Shown here: piece after piece, positions 43,350 through 51,353 of the stretch
How positions within the stretch are numbered: position 1 is the first letter of the stretch
Layout: each line of letters starts with the position of its first letter
DNA from: JAVJUS01 sp040220455
GTDB taxonomy: Bacteria; Pseudomonadota; Alphaproteobacteria; DSM-16000; Inquilinaceae
DNA length: 64,000 nt
Assembly: GCA_040220455.1 (NCBI GenBank)
Contig: JAVJUS010000059.1
Coordinates: 52,357 to 116,356 of the forward strand
Direction of reading: 5' to 3'
Notes under the pieces: model-generated
Database searches by the model: none
The model's input: only the letters and a program-made list of their open reading frames with translations
Told to the model about the DNA's origin: nothing
Translations under genes and position numbers: made by a program

Positions 43350-44195
43350 TCAGGCCGCCTTCTGCTCGGGACGGAACAGCCGTCGCTCGAGCGACTGGAG
43401 CAGCGCCAGCGTCACCGCCGCGATCACGATGATCGAGACGATGGCCGCGAACATCTTGTCGTAGCGGGCAATGCCGCGGTTGTAGGTGATCGTGTCGCCG
43501 ATGCCCGTCGGCGTGATCAGCAGCTCGGCCAGCACGATGCCGATAAACGCGCCCGACACGCCGAGCCGCAGCCCGGCGAAGATCATCGGGCTCGCCGAGG
43601 GCAGGATGACGAAGGCCACCGTCTGCATCCGCGAGCCCAGGAAGCTGCGCGACATGTCGAGCAGCGACGGGCTCGTCCCGCGGATGCCCTTGTAGCTGTT
43701 GAGCGTGACCAGCGGCATGCCGAGGATGATCACCGCCAGGATCTTGGCCCGCGCGTCGATGCCGTAGAAATAGGTCAGCAGCGGGATGATCGCCGCGACC
43801 GGCGCGGTCTGCAGGATCACCATGATCGGCAGGACGAACCATTCGAACAGCCGCGACAGGCCCATCAGCAGCCCGGTCAGCACACCGCCCACGATGGTGA
43901 TCGCCACGCCGACCAGCAGCGGCGGGACGGTCGAGCCGTAGGCGCGGGCCAGCTCGCCGTCGACGATCATGACCGCGAGCGCGGCGAAGACGTCGGAGGC
44001 CGGCGGCAGGGCGAGGCTGAAGGGGATGCGCCCCATCACCTCCCAGACCGCGAAGAACAGGGCGAAGGACGCCAGCCGCCAGACGATGACGGGCACGCCG
44101 GAGCGGCCCTCCTCGGGTTGAGCAACGGAGGGGGCGGCGGCCGGGGCGGCGCTCGTCGAGGCCGTCTCGCCGTCATGCGCCTGGGCGCTGGTCAT
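43350..44195 (-). CDS. ABC transporter permease, NitT/TauT type (first permease)
   Basis: A 281-aa permease. The ATG at 44195 is favoured over 44258 because the longer form runs into the hairpin and intergenic sequence. About 40 low-complexity residues lead into six hydrophobic segments. The EAA-type loop is seen in SRSFLGSRMQTVAFVILPSA. It follows the binding-protein gene after a hairpin. Confidence 0.9.
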   Translation of the reverse strand: MTSAQAHDGETASTSAAPAAAPSVAQPEEGRSGVPVIVWRLASFALFFAVWEVMGRIPFSLALPPASDVFAALAVMIVDGELARAYGSTVPPLLVGVAITIVGGVLTGLLMGLSRLFEWFVLPIMVILQTAPVAAIIPLLTYFYGIDARAKILAVIILGMPLVTLNSYKGIRGTSPSLLDMSRSFLGSRMQTVAFVILPSASPMIFAGLRLGVSGAFIGIVLAELLITPTGIGDTITYNRGIARYDKMFAAIVSIIVIAAVTLALLQSLERRLFRPEQKAA

Positions 44196-44230
44196 GCTCG
44201 ATCCCGTCCTGGGGTTCCCGGGGCGGAGAG

Positions 44231-44256
44231 GGCGGCCGACCCGAGGGCCGGCCGCC
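44231..44256 (-). terminator. Stem-loop after the binding-protein gene
   Basis: GGCGGCCG (44231-44238) and CGGCCGCC (44249-44256) form a perfect 8-bp stem with a 10-nt loop, 8 bp beyond the binding-protein stop. It has the same position as the hairpins after the other two binding-protein genes in this window. A message-stabilising or attenuating role is inferred. Confidence 0.45.
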
Positions 44257-44264
44257 ACCCGGTC

Positions 44265-45251
44265 CTACTCGGCGACGGCCTCGCGGGCCGCCTCGAGGAT
44301 GTCGAAGCGCCAGAAATTCTCGACATCGATCGTGTCCGGCGAGCCCTCGAGCGTGCCGGAATCGGTGAAGAAGGAGATGTCGGCGCGTGCCGCCTGCTCG
44401 CCGCCGCCATTGGTCGGGAACAGCCCGGCCTGCTTGGCGACCTGGAAGTAGGGCGTGATCTCCTCGACCATCTCCTCCGGCAAGTCGGGCAGCAGGCCCA
44501 TTTCCTCGCGCAGCTCGGCCGCGCGGGACGGGTCCTCCATGATCTCGCGGGCGGAGACCAGGAGCTCCTCGAGCACGATCTGCACCGCCTCGGTATTCTC
44601 GTCGAGGAAGTCGTTGCGCCCGTAGAGGATGGAATCGCTCGCCGTCTCGTCGCCGGTCGCCAGGATCTTGAAGCGGTCCGGCTCCTCCTCGGTCAGCAGG
44701 CGCGAGTTCGTCAGGTCGAGGAAGCTCGCCGACATGGTGCCGCGGCGCATGGCGACCGCGCGCACCTCCGAGCCCGGCACGTAGCTGAGCTGGCTGTAGG
44801 AGATGCCGTGCACCTTCTCCATGTAGCGGGCCATCGCCTCGGTGCCCGAGCCGCGCGAGTGCACGGCCATGACCTCGCCGTCGAGATCCGCCCAGTTGTC
44901 GTACTTGGTGGAATCGACCACCGGGAAGTAGGCGAGCCGGCGGAGCTGGTAGAAGTGCCGGATCGGGGCTTCCAGCGTCTGGATCGCCTGATAGGCGGCG
45001 CCGATGCCGATATCCGCCTGGCCGTTGAGCACGGCCTGGAAGACCACGTCGTCGGACTTCAGCGAGATCGTCTCGACGGTAACGCCGCGCTCGGCGGCGC
45101 GCTCGAAGGCGACGAGCTCGACCAGGTTCTCGCCCGTGATGGTGTCGGCCTCGGCCACGGTGATCGTGGTCTCCTGGGCCTGTGCGGTCGCGCCGGCCAG
45201 CGCCAGCGCGGCAGCGGCCACGAGGCCGCTCGTGATGCGCCGTAAGGTCAT
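44265..45251 (-). CDS. ABC transporter substrate-binding protein, NitT/TauT type
   Basis: A 328-aa periplasmic binding protein. The ATG at 45251 follows GGAGGGAGACGAGG, and the start MTLRRITSGLVAAAALALAG is a Sec signal ending in AQA. The longer in-frame start at 45377 is rejected. The mature protein has the pattern VVFQAVLNGQADIGIGAAYQ and a NitT/TauT-type hinge (SRGSGTEAMARYMEK). It is the first gene of an eight-gene operon that also holds two permeases, an ATPase, an amidohydrolase and a molybdenum hydroxylase. The ligand is therefore probably the heterocyclic or aromatic substrate of those enzymes. Confidence 0.9.
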   Translation of the reverse strand: MTLRRITSGLVAAAALALAGATAQAQETTITVAEADTITGENLVELVAFERAAERGVTVETISLKSDDVVFQAVLNGQADIGIGAAYQAIQTLEAPIRHFYQLRRLAYFPVVDSTKYDNWADLDGEVMAVHSRGSGTEAMARYMEKVHGISYSQLSYVPGSEVRAVAMRRGTMSASFLDLTNSRLLTEEEPDRFKILATGDETASDSILYGRNDFLDENTEAVQIVLEELLVSAREIMEDPSRAAELREEMGLLPDLPEEMVEEITPYFQVAKQAGLFPTNGGGEQAARADISFFTDSGTLEGSPDTIDVENFWRFDILEAAREAVAE

Positions 45252-45536
45252 CGTCCTCGTCTCCCTCCTGTTCGTTCGGCCCGGCTTCGCGAACCTCCGC
45301 GCAATATTCTTGTTGTAGGGACGCAGTTTTTTCATTGCGGCTGATAACAGTTCATCGCAGGCGGATTGATTAGACAAGTCGAAAGAAGCTATAAACTGAT
45401 CATGTTTGATTATTAATTAGATCGGCCATTTGCGATTGTCGCGAAGTCCGCAGGAAGTCCGCCGGACGGTTCGCCCCGATTGGCGGCTGGGGCGGGATGC
45501 GCGGGCCATGGCGCGCCGACCGACGCCGGCCGAGCG

Positions 45537-45564
45537 TTGACACGAACGAAGGCTCGGGTATCCT
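45537..45564 (+). promoter_or_regulatory. Candidate sorAB promoter
   Basis: A perfect -35 TTGACA (45537-45542) and a -10 TATCCT (45559-45564) are separated by 16 bp. The site lies about 80 bp upstream of the sorA start. Confidence 0.55.
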
Positions 45565-45574
45565 CAATTAGACA

Positions 45575-45590
45575 GTTCTCATATAAGAAC
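45575..45590. promoter_or_regulatory. Inverted repeat downstream of the sorAB promoter
   Basis: GTTCT-CATATA-AGAAC. The 5-bp arms are perfect and the site lies just after the predicted transcription start, which would suit a repressor operator. No regulator gene is adjacent, so the factor is unknown. Confidence 0.4.
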
Positions 45591-45643
45591 GACAAAGAGA
45601 ACAGGGGCCCGATGGAAGGGCCCGAACCATGGGAGGAGCGGTC

Positions 45644-46957
45644 ATGACGCGAAATCGTCGCGAACGAGGGCTTTGCGAGCTCTATCAGGAAGATCCGGAA
45701 CGCGCCGATGCCCTGGTCTTCGGCCGTGTCGCCCACGCCGATCGGCGCGGCTTCCTCAAGGGGGCGGGCCTCGCGGCCATGGGCGCGGTCGTCGGAGCGA
45801 CGATCCCGTTCCATCGAAACATGCCGTCCGGCCTTATCCCGGCCGCGCTCGCCGAGGAGACGTCGGCCTTCGCGATCGAGGGCAAGGACGGGCTGACGCT
45901 GCTCAACGACCGGCCGCTCAACGCCGAGACACCGCCGACGCTGCTCGACGACGAGGTCACGCCGACGGCGCGCCACTTCATCCGCAACAACGGCCTGCCG
46001 CCCGACGCGGTCGACGCGGAGAGCTGGACCCTGACGATCGACGGCCTGGTCGACCGCCCGCTGACGCTGACGATCGCGGAGATGCGCGAGCGCTTCGAGG
46101 TCGTCACGCGGCGTCTCCAGATCGAATGCGGCGGCAACGGGCGTGGGGCCTTCAACCCGCCGGCCAGCGGCAACCAGTGGACGCTGGGCGCGATCGCGAA
46201 CTCCGAATGGACGGGCGTGCGGCTGCGCGACGTGCTGGCGGCGGCCGGGGTCGTGGCCGACGCGATCTATACCGGCCATCACGGCGCGGACACCCATCTC
46301 TCCGGCGATCCGGAGAAGAGCCCGATTTCCCGGGGCATCCCGATCTGGAAGGCGATGGACCCGGAGACGCTGGTCGCCTTCGGCCAGAACGGCGGGCCGA
46401 TCCACCCGATGAACGGCGCGCCGCTGCGCCTCGTCTCGCCCGGCTGGCCCGGCTCGACCTCGCAGAAGTGGCTGACGCGGATCGAGCTGCGCGACACGGT
46501 CCATGACGGCACGAAGATGACCGGCACGAGCTACCGCGTGCCGCGCTACCCGGTCGCGCCGGGCGAGGAAGTGCCGGAGTCAGCCTTCCGGATCATCGAA
46601 TCCATGCCGGTGAAGTCGCTGATCACCTGGCCCGCCAGCGGCCATGTCCTGCCGACCGACCACCGCACGCTGGAGGTTCGCGGCCACGCCTGGGCCGGCG
46701 ACGAGACGGTGGCGGCGATGGACGTCTCGATCGACTTCGGCGCCACCTGGCGCCCGGCCGAGTTGCACGCCCCGCCCAACCGCTATTCCTGGCAGCGCTG
46801 GCGCGCGGAGATCGAGTTCCCGGATCACGGCTATTACGAGATCTGGGCCCGCGCGACCGACGACCGGGGCCGCGCGCAACCCTTCACGATCGCCTGGAAC
46901 CCGAAGGGCTATCTGAACAACTCCATGCACCGCATCGCGGTGCGGGTGCCGACATGA
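45644..46957 (+). CDS. sorA: Sulfite dehydrogenase molybdenum subunit
   Basis: A 437-aa periplasmic molybdoenzyme oxidising sulfite to sulfate. The ATG at 45644 is preferred because GGGAGGAG lies just upstream; the ATG at 45629 is part of that site. A Tat signal is present: ADRRGFLKGAGLAAMG (R34, R35). The molybdenum-ligand Cys is C162 in LQIECGGNGRGAF. Conserved motifs GHHGADTHLS and APLRLVSPGWPGS follow, and the C-terminal dimerisation domain runs from about 325. The last codons overlap the cytochrome gene in ATGA. This is the standard SorAB arrangement, delivering electrons to cytochrome c. Confidence 0.92.
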   Translation: MTRNRRERGLCELYQEDPERADALVFGRVAHADRRGFLKGAGLAAMGAVVGATIPFHRNMPSGLIPAALAEETSAFAIEGKDGLTLLNDRPLNAETPPTLLDDEVTPTARHFIRNNGLPPDAVDAESWTLTIDGLVDRPLTLTIAEMRERFEVVTRRLQIECGGNGRGAFNPPASGNQWTLGAIANSEWTGVRLRDVLAAAGVVADAIYTGHHGADTHLSGDPEKSPISRGIPIWKAMDPETLVAFGQNGGPIHPMNGAPLRLVSPGWPGSTSQKWLTRIELRDTVHDGTKMTGTSYRVPRYPVAPGEEVPESAFRIIESMPVKSLITWPASGHVLPTDHRTLEVRGHAWAGDETVAAMDVSIDFGATWRPAELHAPPNRYSWQRWRAEIEFPDHGYYEIWARATDDRGRAQPFTIAWNPKGYLNNSMHRIAVRVPT

Positions 46958-47346
46958 GGCAGCGGGGATCGCGGGGGCGTCGCTACGGCGCCCCCCTCGC
47001 CGCTGTCCTGGCCGCCCTTGCCGTCGCGCCGCTGGCCGCGGCCCAGGAGCCGGCCGAGGCCCTGCCGGAGGGCGAGGGCCGGCCCGTCGTCCAGGCGCTG
47101 TGCGGGGCCTGCCACTCGCTGCGCCTCGTCACCCAGCAGGGCATGAGCCGGACCCGCTGGGAGCACACCCTCGACTGGATGGTCGCCGAGCAGGGCATGG
47201 GCGAATTGCCGCCGGATCTGGAGGCGACGGTGCTCGACTACCTCGCCGCCCATTTCGGAGAGGGGGACGGCGCGGCCGGCGGCGACGCCCCGCTGTCGAC
47301 CTTGTCACCCGCACCGGCCCCGCCACCGCCGCCGCCGCCCTCCTGA
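46954..47346 (+). CDS. sorB: Sulfite dehydrogenase cytochrome c subunit
   Basis: A 130-aa monoheme cytochrome c. The N-terminus is a Sec signal (PLAAVLAALAVAPLAAAQ). The heme site is C50-G-A-C53-H54 and M82 (EQGMGELP) can be the sixth ligand. The last 20 residues are a Pro-rich tail, PAPAPPPPPPPS, unusual for the family. It is coupled to sorA by ATGA, so the two chains make one complex. Confidence 0.9.
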   Translation: MRQRGSRGRRYGAPLAAVLAALAVAPLAAAQEPAEALPEGEGRPVVQALCGACHSLRLVTQQGMSRTRWEHTLDWMVAEQGMGELPPDLEATVLDYLAAHFGEGDGAAGGDAPLSTLSPAPAPPPPPPPS

Positions 47347-47377
47347 GCGGCCGGCGGCGCGGCGGTACGACCGGGCC

Positions 47378-48247
47378 TCACGCCGTGGCGTGGCGGGCCG
47401 AGGCCAGATGGGTTTCCATATAGGCCTTGGCGTGGGCGGCCAGGTCGCGGCTGTCCGACCACAGGTTGCGCCAGACGCCCAGCATGTTGGACAGCTTCGG
47501 GTCGACCACGGCCGAGGAGAAGGATTCGAAGGCGATCGGCCCGTCGAAGCCGATCTCCGCCAGCGCCCGGAAGGCGGCGTCGAAGTCGATCGTCCCGGTG
47601 CCGAGATAGCCCCGATGGCTCTCGCCCACGTGGTAGTAGCCGACAAGCCGGCCGGCCTTGCGGATCGCGCCGGCGACGTGCCCCTCCTCGATATTCATGT
47701 GATAGCTGTCGAGATGGGCGACGACGTTGTCGGCGCCAATCGCCTCGATCATCGCGACCGCCTGGCCGGCGGTGTTGACCAGGTTGGATTCGTAGCGGTT
47801 GACCGCCTCCAGCCCGACGACGATGCTGGCCGCCTTCGCCTTGTCCGCCAGGCGCGACAGCACGGCGATGGAGTTGTCCCGCCCCCGTTCGGTCGCCGGG
47901 GCCATGTATTTCATCATCGCGGAGTGGATGACGCCGCACAGATGCGTGCCGCCGATGTCGCGCGTCACCTTCAGCGCCTGGTCGAGCAGCGCCTCGCCGC
48001 GCGCCACGGTGTCCGGGTCCTCGGAGGAGATATCGCTTTCCGGCGACAGGCCTAGCGAGCAGGTCGCGCCCAGCTTCGCCTGGTCGAGCCGGGCGCGGGT
48101 GAAGGCCGGGTCGACGCCCCAGGGGTCGAGCAGCGGAATCTCCAGGAAGTCGTAGCCGAGATCGGCCGTGTTCTCGATCGCCGCGGTCGCCTCGGCCTCG
48201 CTCCAGCCGCCCACCCAGACAAGCGCATGCACGCCCAGCTTCGCCAT
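47378..48247 (-). CDS. Sugar isomerase/epimerase family TIM barrel (D-tagatose 3-epimerase-like)
   Basis: A 289-aa xylose-isomerase-like barrel protein. The ATG at 48247 is chosen because MAKLGVHALVWVGGWSE begins like the family; the upstream extension is Arg-rich. The metal ligands match D-psicose/D-tagatose 3-epimerases with a constant offset: E147 (VGLEAVNRYE), D180 (HLDSYH), H206 (YYHVGE) and E241 (AFESFS). R212 is suited to bind the sugar. It is convergent with sorB and separated by about 100 bp from the small genes at the end of the nar operon, so it is probably independent of nitrate metabolism. It would epimerise a ketose. Confidence 0.85.
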   Translation of the reverse strand: MAKLGVHALVWVGGWSEAEATAAIENTADLGYDFLEIPLLDPWGVDPAFTRARLDQAKLGATCSLGLSPESDISSEDPDTVARGEALLDQALKVTRDIGGTHLCGVIHSAMMKYMAPATERGRDNSIAVLSRLADKAKAASIVVGLEAVNRYESNLVNTAGQAVAMIEAIGADNVVAHLDSYHMNIEEGHVAGAIRKAGRLVGYYHVGESHRGYLGTGTIDFDAAFRALAEIGFDGPIAFESFSSAVVDPKLSNMLGVWRNLWSDSRDLAAHAKAYMETHLASARHATA

Positions 48248-48353
48248 GGTCGCTCTCCCCCGTTCCCGTCTTGGTGCGCCCGGTCTCCGGGCGAGGCGGC
48301 GACTGTCGAGCCGGCGGGCGGCGGCGTCAAGCGCTCCCGGCGGCCCGGCGGCC

Positions 48354-48680
48354 TCAGGCAAGCGCGATGTCGAGCTCGACGAAGACGATCAGGAAGAAGG
48401 CGTTGATCGCCCAGGCGACGGTCAGCCAGCGCGCCGCCACGGCCCGCCAGCCGGTGCCCGCGCGCTCCGCCGAGCGCCAGACGGAGACGAGGATCCACAC
48501 CGTATAGGGCACGAAGGCGAGGAGCAGGAGCTGGCCCGCCGCGAAGGCGACGCCGCCGGCCGCCGTCAGCGCGACGAAGGCGGCGGTGACGATCGTGCTC
48601 ACGACCACGCCCCAGCCCCAGAACACGGCGGCGAGCGAACCTTCGCCGCGCCAGTGGATCGTCAACGGATTGCCGGCCAT
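48354..48680 (-). CDS. Small membrane protein at the end of the nar operon
   Basis: A 108-aa protein with three hydrophobic helices (AAVFWGWGVVVSTIVTAAFV, GQLLLLAFVPYTVWILVSVW, LTVAWAINAFFLIVF). I do not recognise the family. It lies 52 bp downstream of the 95-aa gene on the same strand, so it is likely the last gene of the nar transcript. A role linked to nitrate respiration would rest on context only. Confidence 0.6.
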   Translation of the reverse strand: MAGNPLTIHWRGEGSLAAVFWGWGVVVSTIVTAAFVALTAAGGVAFAAGQLLLLAFVPYTVWILVSVWRSAERAGTGWRAVAARWLTVAWAINAFFLIVFVELDIALA

Positions 48681-48732
48681 GCCGGTCCCTCCCCTTGGCG
48701 GACTCGTGCGCCGGCGCCCCGGCCGCGGCCGA

Positions 48733-49020
48733 TCACGCGGCCTCGGCGTCGAGATCCCAGCGCACCATGAAGCGCAGCGCCGCCCGCCCGGGCAGCTCCG
48801 CGGCGTGCATCGCGCCGATCAGCCCGGTCCAGGCGTCCTCCGGCGCGGCGTGGCAGAACCGGTCGACCGCGCGAACCGCGGAGACCGGCAGGCCGACGCC
48901 CTCGGCCTCCGCCCGGCGGGCGAGCGCGTCGATCGTGCGGGCATCGAGCGTGGCGAGCAGGGTCGCCACCTCCTCGCCGTCGCGCAGGCGGGCGATCACG
49001 TCGCCCAGCATCAGGGTCAT
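48733..49020 (-). CDS. Small nar-linked protein of unknown function
   Basis: A 95-aa soluble protein starting at ATG 49020 with GGAGGG about 10 nt upstream. It is acidic and helical (MTLMLGDVIARLRDGEEVAT, then LDARTIDALARRAEAEG). No known motif is visible. It lies 37 bp after the parvulin gene in the nar operon, suggesting an accessory role in assembly of the nitrate reductase. Confidence 0.55.
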   Translation of the reverse strand: MTLMLGDVIARLRDGEEVATLLATLDARTIDALARRAEAEGVGLPVSAVRAVDRFCHAAPEDAWTGLIGAMHAAELPGRAALRFMVRWDLDAEAA

Positions 49021-49057
49021 CGCGCCCTCCCCGCTCCAGGCGTTCCGACACGGGCCG

Positions 49058-49849
49058 TCACTGGACCAGTGGGCTGGTCGCGCCGCCGATATCGGCGCCG
49101 GCGATCTCCGCCCGCCCGGCGAGGATGGAGACGTATTGCGCCACCGCCCGGCGCCAGGCGCGCTCGGCCAGATACTCGGCGATGCGCCCGCGCACCGCCT
49201 CGAACGGCAGCAGCGAGCCCTCGGCCCGGTGGTCGAGGCGCACGACATGCACGCCGTAGCGCGTCTTGACCGGCACGGGGCAGATCTGCCCCGGCTCAAG
49301 CGCGTCCAGGAAGGTCTCGAACTCCGGCAGGGTCTGGCCGCGCGAGACCTGGCCCAGCCGCCCCCCTTCCTTGGCCGAGGAGCAGGCCGAGAGCTCCCCC
49401 GCCAGCCGGGCGAAGGCGCCCGGGTCGGCCTGCAGCGTCGCGATCGCCCGCTCGGCCGAAGCGGTGGCCGTGGCGGTCGCCTCGGCATCCTGCGGTTCGG
49501 CGGGGAAGAAGATGTGCGCCGCCTCGTAGAGCGTCGGGCTGGTGAACCGCGCCGGGTTGTTGTCGTAGTAGCGCCGGCACGCCGCCTCGTCGGCCTCGGG
49601 CGTCGTCACCTCGCGCTCGAGAAGGACCCGGATCCGGGCGTCGGTCCCGGTCTCCCACCGGCCGTCGCCCAGATCCGCGGGCTCGGCCTCGATTCCCAGA
49701 CGGTCGGCCTCCTGGACCAGCAGCTCGCGGACCACCAGGGCGCGCACCGCCGCCGACTCCGCCTCGCCGAAATCCTCGGCCGGGTGGTTCTGGACCTCGG
49801 CGGCGACGTCCCGATCCGGGATCGCCACGCCGTTGACCTCGATCGTCAT
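49058..49849 (-). CDS. Parvulin-type peptidyl-prolyl isomerase (cytoplasmic) in the nar operon
   Basis: A 263-aa PpiC/NifM-like protein. The N-terminal helical part (VRALVVRELLVQEADRLGIE) is followed by a rotamase domain at about residues 105-215: EAAHIFFPAEPQ, LAGELSACSSAKEGGRLGQV, and VKTRYGVHVVRLD. There is no signal peptide, so it acts in the cytoplasm. It is encoded directly after narI, where a folding factor could help cofactor insertion or assembly of NarGH. Similar genes follow nar genes in some other bacteria; the role is inferred. Confidence 0.85.
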   Translation of the reverse strand: MTIEVNGVAIPDRDVAAEVQNHPAEDFGEAESAAVRALVVRELLVQEADRLGIEAEPADLGDGRWETGTDARIRVLLEREVTTPEADEAACRRYYDNNPARFTSPTLYEAAHIFFPAEPQDAEATATATASAERAIATLQADPGAFARLAGELSACSSAKEGGRLGQVSRGQTLPEFETFLDALEPGQICPVPVKTRYGVHVVRLDHRAEGSLLPFEAVRGRIAEYLAERAWRRAVAQYVSILAGRAEIAGADIGGATSPLVQ

Positions 49850-49880
49850 GGTCTCCTCCCTTGTTCGATCGACGCGGCCA

Positions 49881-50606
49881 TCAGCCGATCCGGCCCGGAC
49901 GCGCGGGCGCGGCGCGGCGGCCGGTATCGCGGGTGCGCACGATCTGGTAGCCGCGCCGGCCGAGGAACCAGACCGGCGCCGACCAGATGTGCACCAGCCG
50001 CGAGAACGGGAAGATCAGGAAGATCGTCAGGCCCAGGATGATGTGGACCTGATAGGGCCAGGCGATGCCCAGCAGCAGGTCGGCGGCGTCCTGACGGCCG
50101 GTGACGATGCGCTGCGACCACTCCGCCAGGCGCAGCATGACCGCGCCGTCGGTGTGCTGGAGCGAGAATGGCAGGGTCAGCAGGCCGAGGACGAGCTGGA
50201 CCCACAGGATCACCAGGATCGCCATGTCGGCGAAGGTGGTCGTCACCCGCACCCGGGCGTCGAACAGCCGGCGGTGCAGCAGCATCGTCAGCCCGACGAA
50301 GCAGACGAGCCCCGCCAGCCCGCCCGAGACGATGGCGAAGACCTGCTTCTGCCCGGCGCCGATGAAGGACTCGTAGACCCAGTGCGGCGTCAGCAGGCCG
50401 ACCAGGTGGCCGAAGAACAGAAACAGGATGCCGACATGGAACAGGATCGAGCCCCACATCAGCTGGCGCTTGCGCAGGAGCTGGCTGGAGCCCGAGCGCC
50501 ACGTGTACTGCTCGCGCTCGAAGCGCAGGAAGCTGCCGATCAGGAAGACGGCGAGGCAGAGATAGGGATACCAGCCGAAGAAGGCTTCGTGGAGATAGGT
50601 GGGCAT
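49881..50606 (-). CDS. narI: Respiratory nitrate reductase gamma subunit (cytochrome b)
   Basis: A 241-aa membrane subunit that oxidises quinol and passes electrons to NarH. Five hydrophobic segments are seen. The heme b ligands are H57 and H67 (LFHVGILFLFFGHLVG) and H188 and H206 (YQVHIILGL and SRLVHIWSAP), the same spacing as E. coli NarI (56, 66, 187, 205). It is downstream of narJ, separated by 42 bp. Confidence 0.96.
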   Translation of the reverse strand: MPTYLHEAFFGWYPYLCLAVFLIGSFLRFEREQYTWRSGSSQLLRKRQLMWGSILFHVGILFLFFGHLVGLLTPHWVYESFIGAGQKQVFAIVSGGLAGLVCFVGLTMLLHRRLFDARVRVTTTFADMAILVILWVQLVLGLLTLPFSLQHTDGAVMLRLAEWSQRIVTGRQDAADLLLGIAWPYQVHIILGLTIFLIFPFSRLVHIWSAPVWFLGRRGYQIVRTRDTGRRAAPARPGRIG

Positions 50607-50648
50607 GGGACGGGGCTCCGTCGTGTCATGTGCCGGGCGCCGCGGGGT

Positions 50649-51353
50649 TCAGACCGCGCGGCCCGTGGTCGGATCCATCTCGGCCACCGTGCGCGCCATC
50701 CGGGCGCAGGGCCGCTCGTTGAAGCCGGGCGAGGACGGGCCGAAGGTCACCGGCTCCTCCTCCCAGACCGCGTCGAGGCGCTCGGCGTCGTCGGGCTCGT
50801 CGTCGCCCGCCTCCAGCAGCTCGCTCAGCGCGGCCTCGTCGGGCTTGTCGGCGGCCAGCGCCTCCAGCGCCTCGAACACGGCCGCGTAGGGCGAGCCGCG
50901 CTCGGCGAGCCGCCGGCCGACGGCGCCGACGATGTGGATCGGCTGGCCCAGCCGGACCCGCGCTTCCTCGGCCGGAAGACGCGAGAGGTAGTCGAGGAAG
51001 ACCGGCAGATGATCGGGCAGCTCGTTGCCGTCGATCTCCAGCCCCGCCGCCTCGTACATGGCGTGCAGGTCGAGCATGGCCTGCCCGCGGTCGCGGCTGT
51101 CGCCATGGACGTGCTCGAACAGGTGGAGCGAGCGCGCGCGCGACCGGTCGAACAGGCCGACATAGCGCTCCTCCAGATCGAGCGGGTCGCCAGCCGCCAG
51201 ATCGGCGATCAGGGTGTGGAGCCCGCGGCGCGCGGGCTCCGGGATCGCGGCCTCGGCCTCCAGCAGCTCGGCCAGCTCGCCCGAGCGCGCGGCGTCGAGC
51301 AGGTCGTCCGAGGGGTAGGTCAGCAGCGCCGCCAGGACCTTGTAGCTGAGCAT
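50649..51353 (-). CDS. narJ: Nitrate reductase assembly chaperone
   Basis: A 234-aa cytoplasmic chaperone for insertion of the molybdenum cofactor into NarG. It starts at 51353 with TGATG overlap to narH. The TorD-like core is seen in KVLAALLTYPSDDLLDA, LEERYVGLFDRSRARSLHLF, EHVHGDSRDRGQAMLDL and ELPDHLPVFLDYLS, the last containing the DHLPVFLDYL element typical of NarJ. Confidence 0.94.
   Translation of the reverse strand: MLSYKVLAALLTYPSDDLLDAARSGELAELLEAEAAIPEPARRGLHTLIADLAAGDPLDLEERYVGLFDRSRARSLHLFEHVHGDSRDRGQAMLDLHAMYEAAGLEIDGNELPDHLPVFLDYLSRLPAEEARVRLGQPIHIVGAVGRRLAERGSPYAAVFEALEALAADKPDEAALSELLEAGDDEPDDAERLDAVWEEEPVTFGPSSPGFNERPCARMARTVAEMDPTTGRAV

Larger units (their letters stand above)
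45252..45643. other. Divergent intergenic region between the heterocycle operon and sorAB
   Basis: These 392 bp contain the promoters of two divergent operons. The left part (about 45300-45420) is AT-rich and includes a weak plus-strand TTGATT-N18-TATAAA (45366-45395). The right part holds the clearer sorAB promoter (45537-45564), an inverted repeat (45575-45590) and a leader hairpin, GGGCCC-N7-GGGCCC (45605-45623). I see no gene. Confidence 0.5.
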
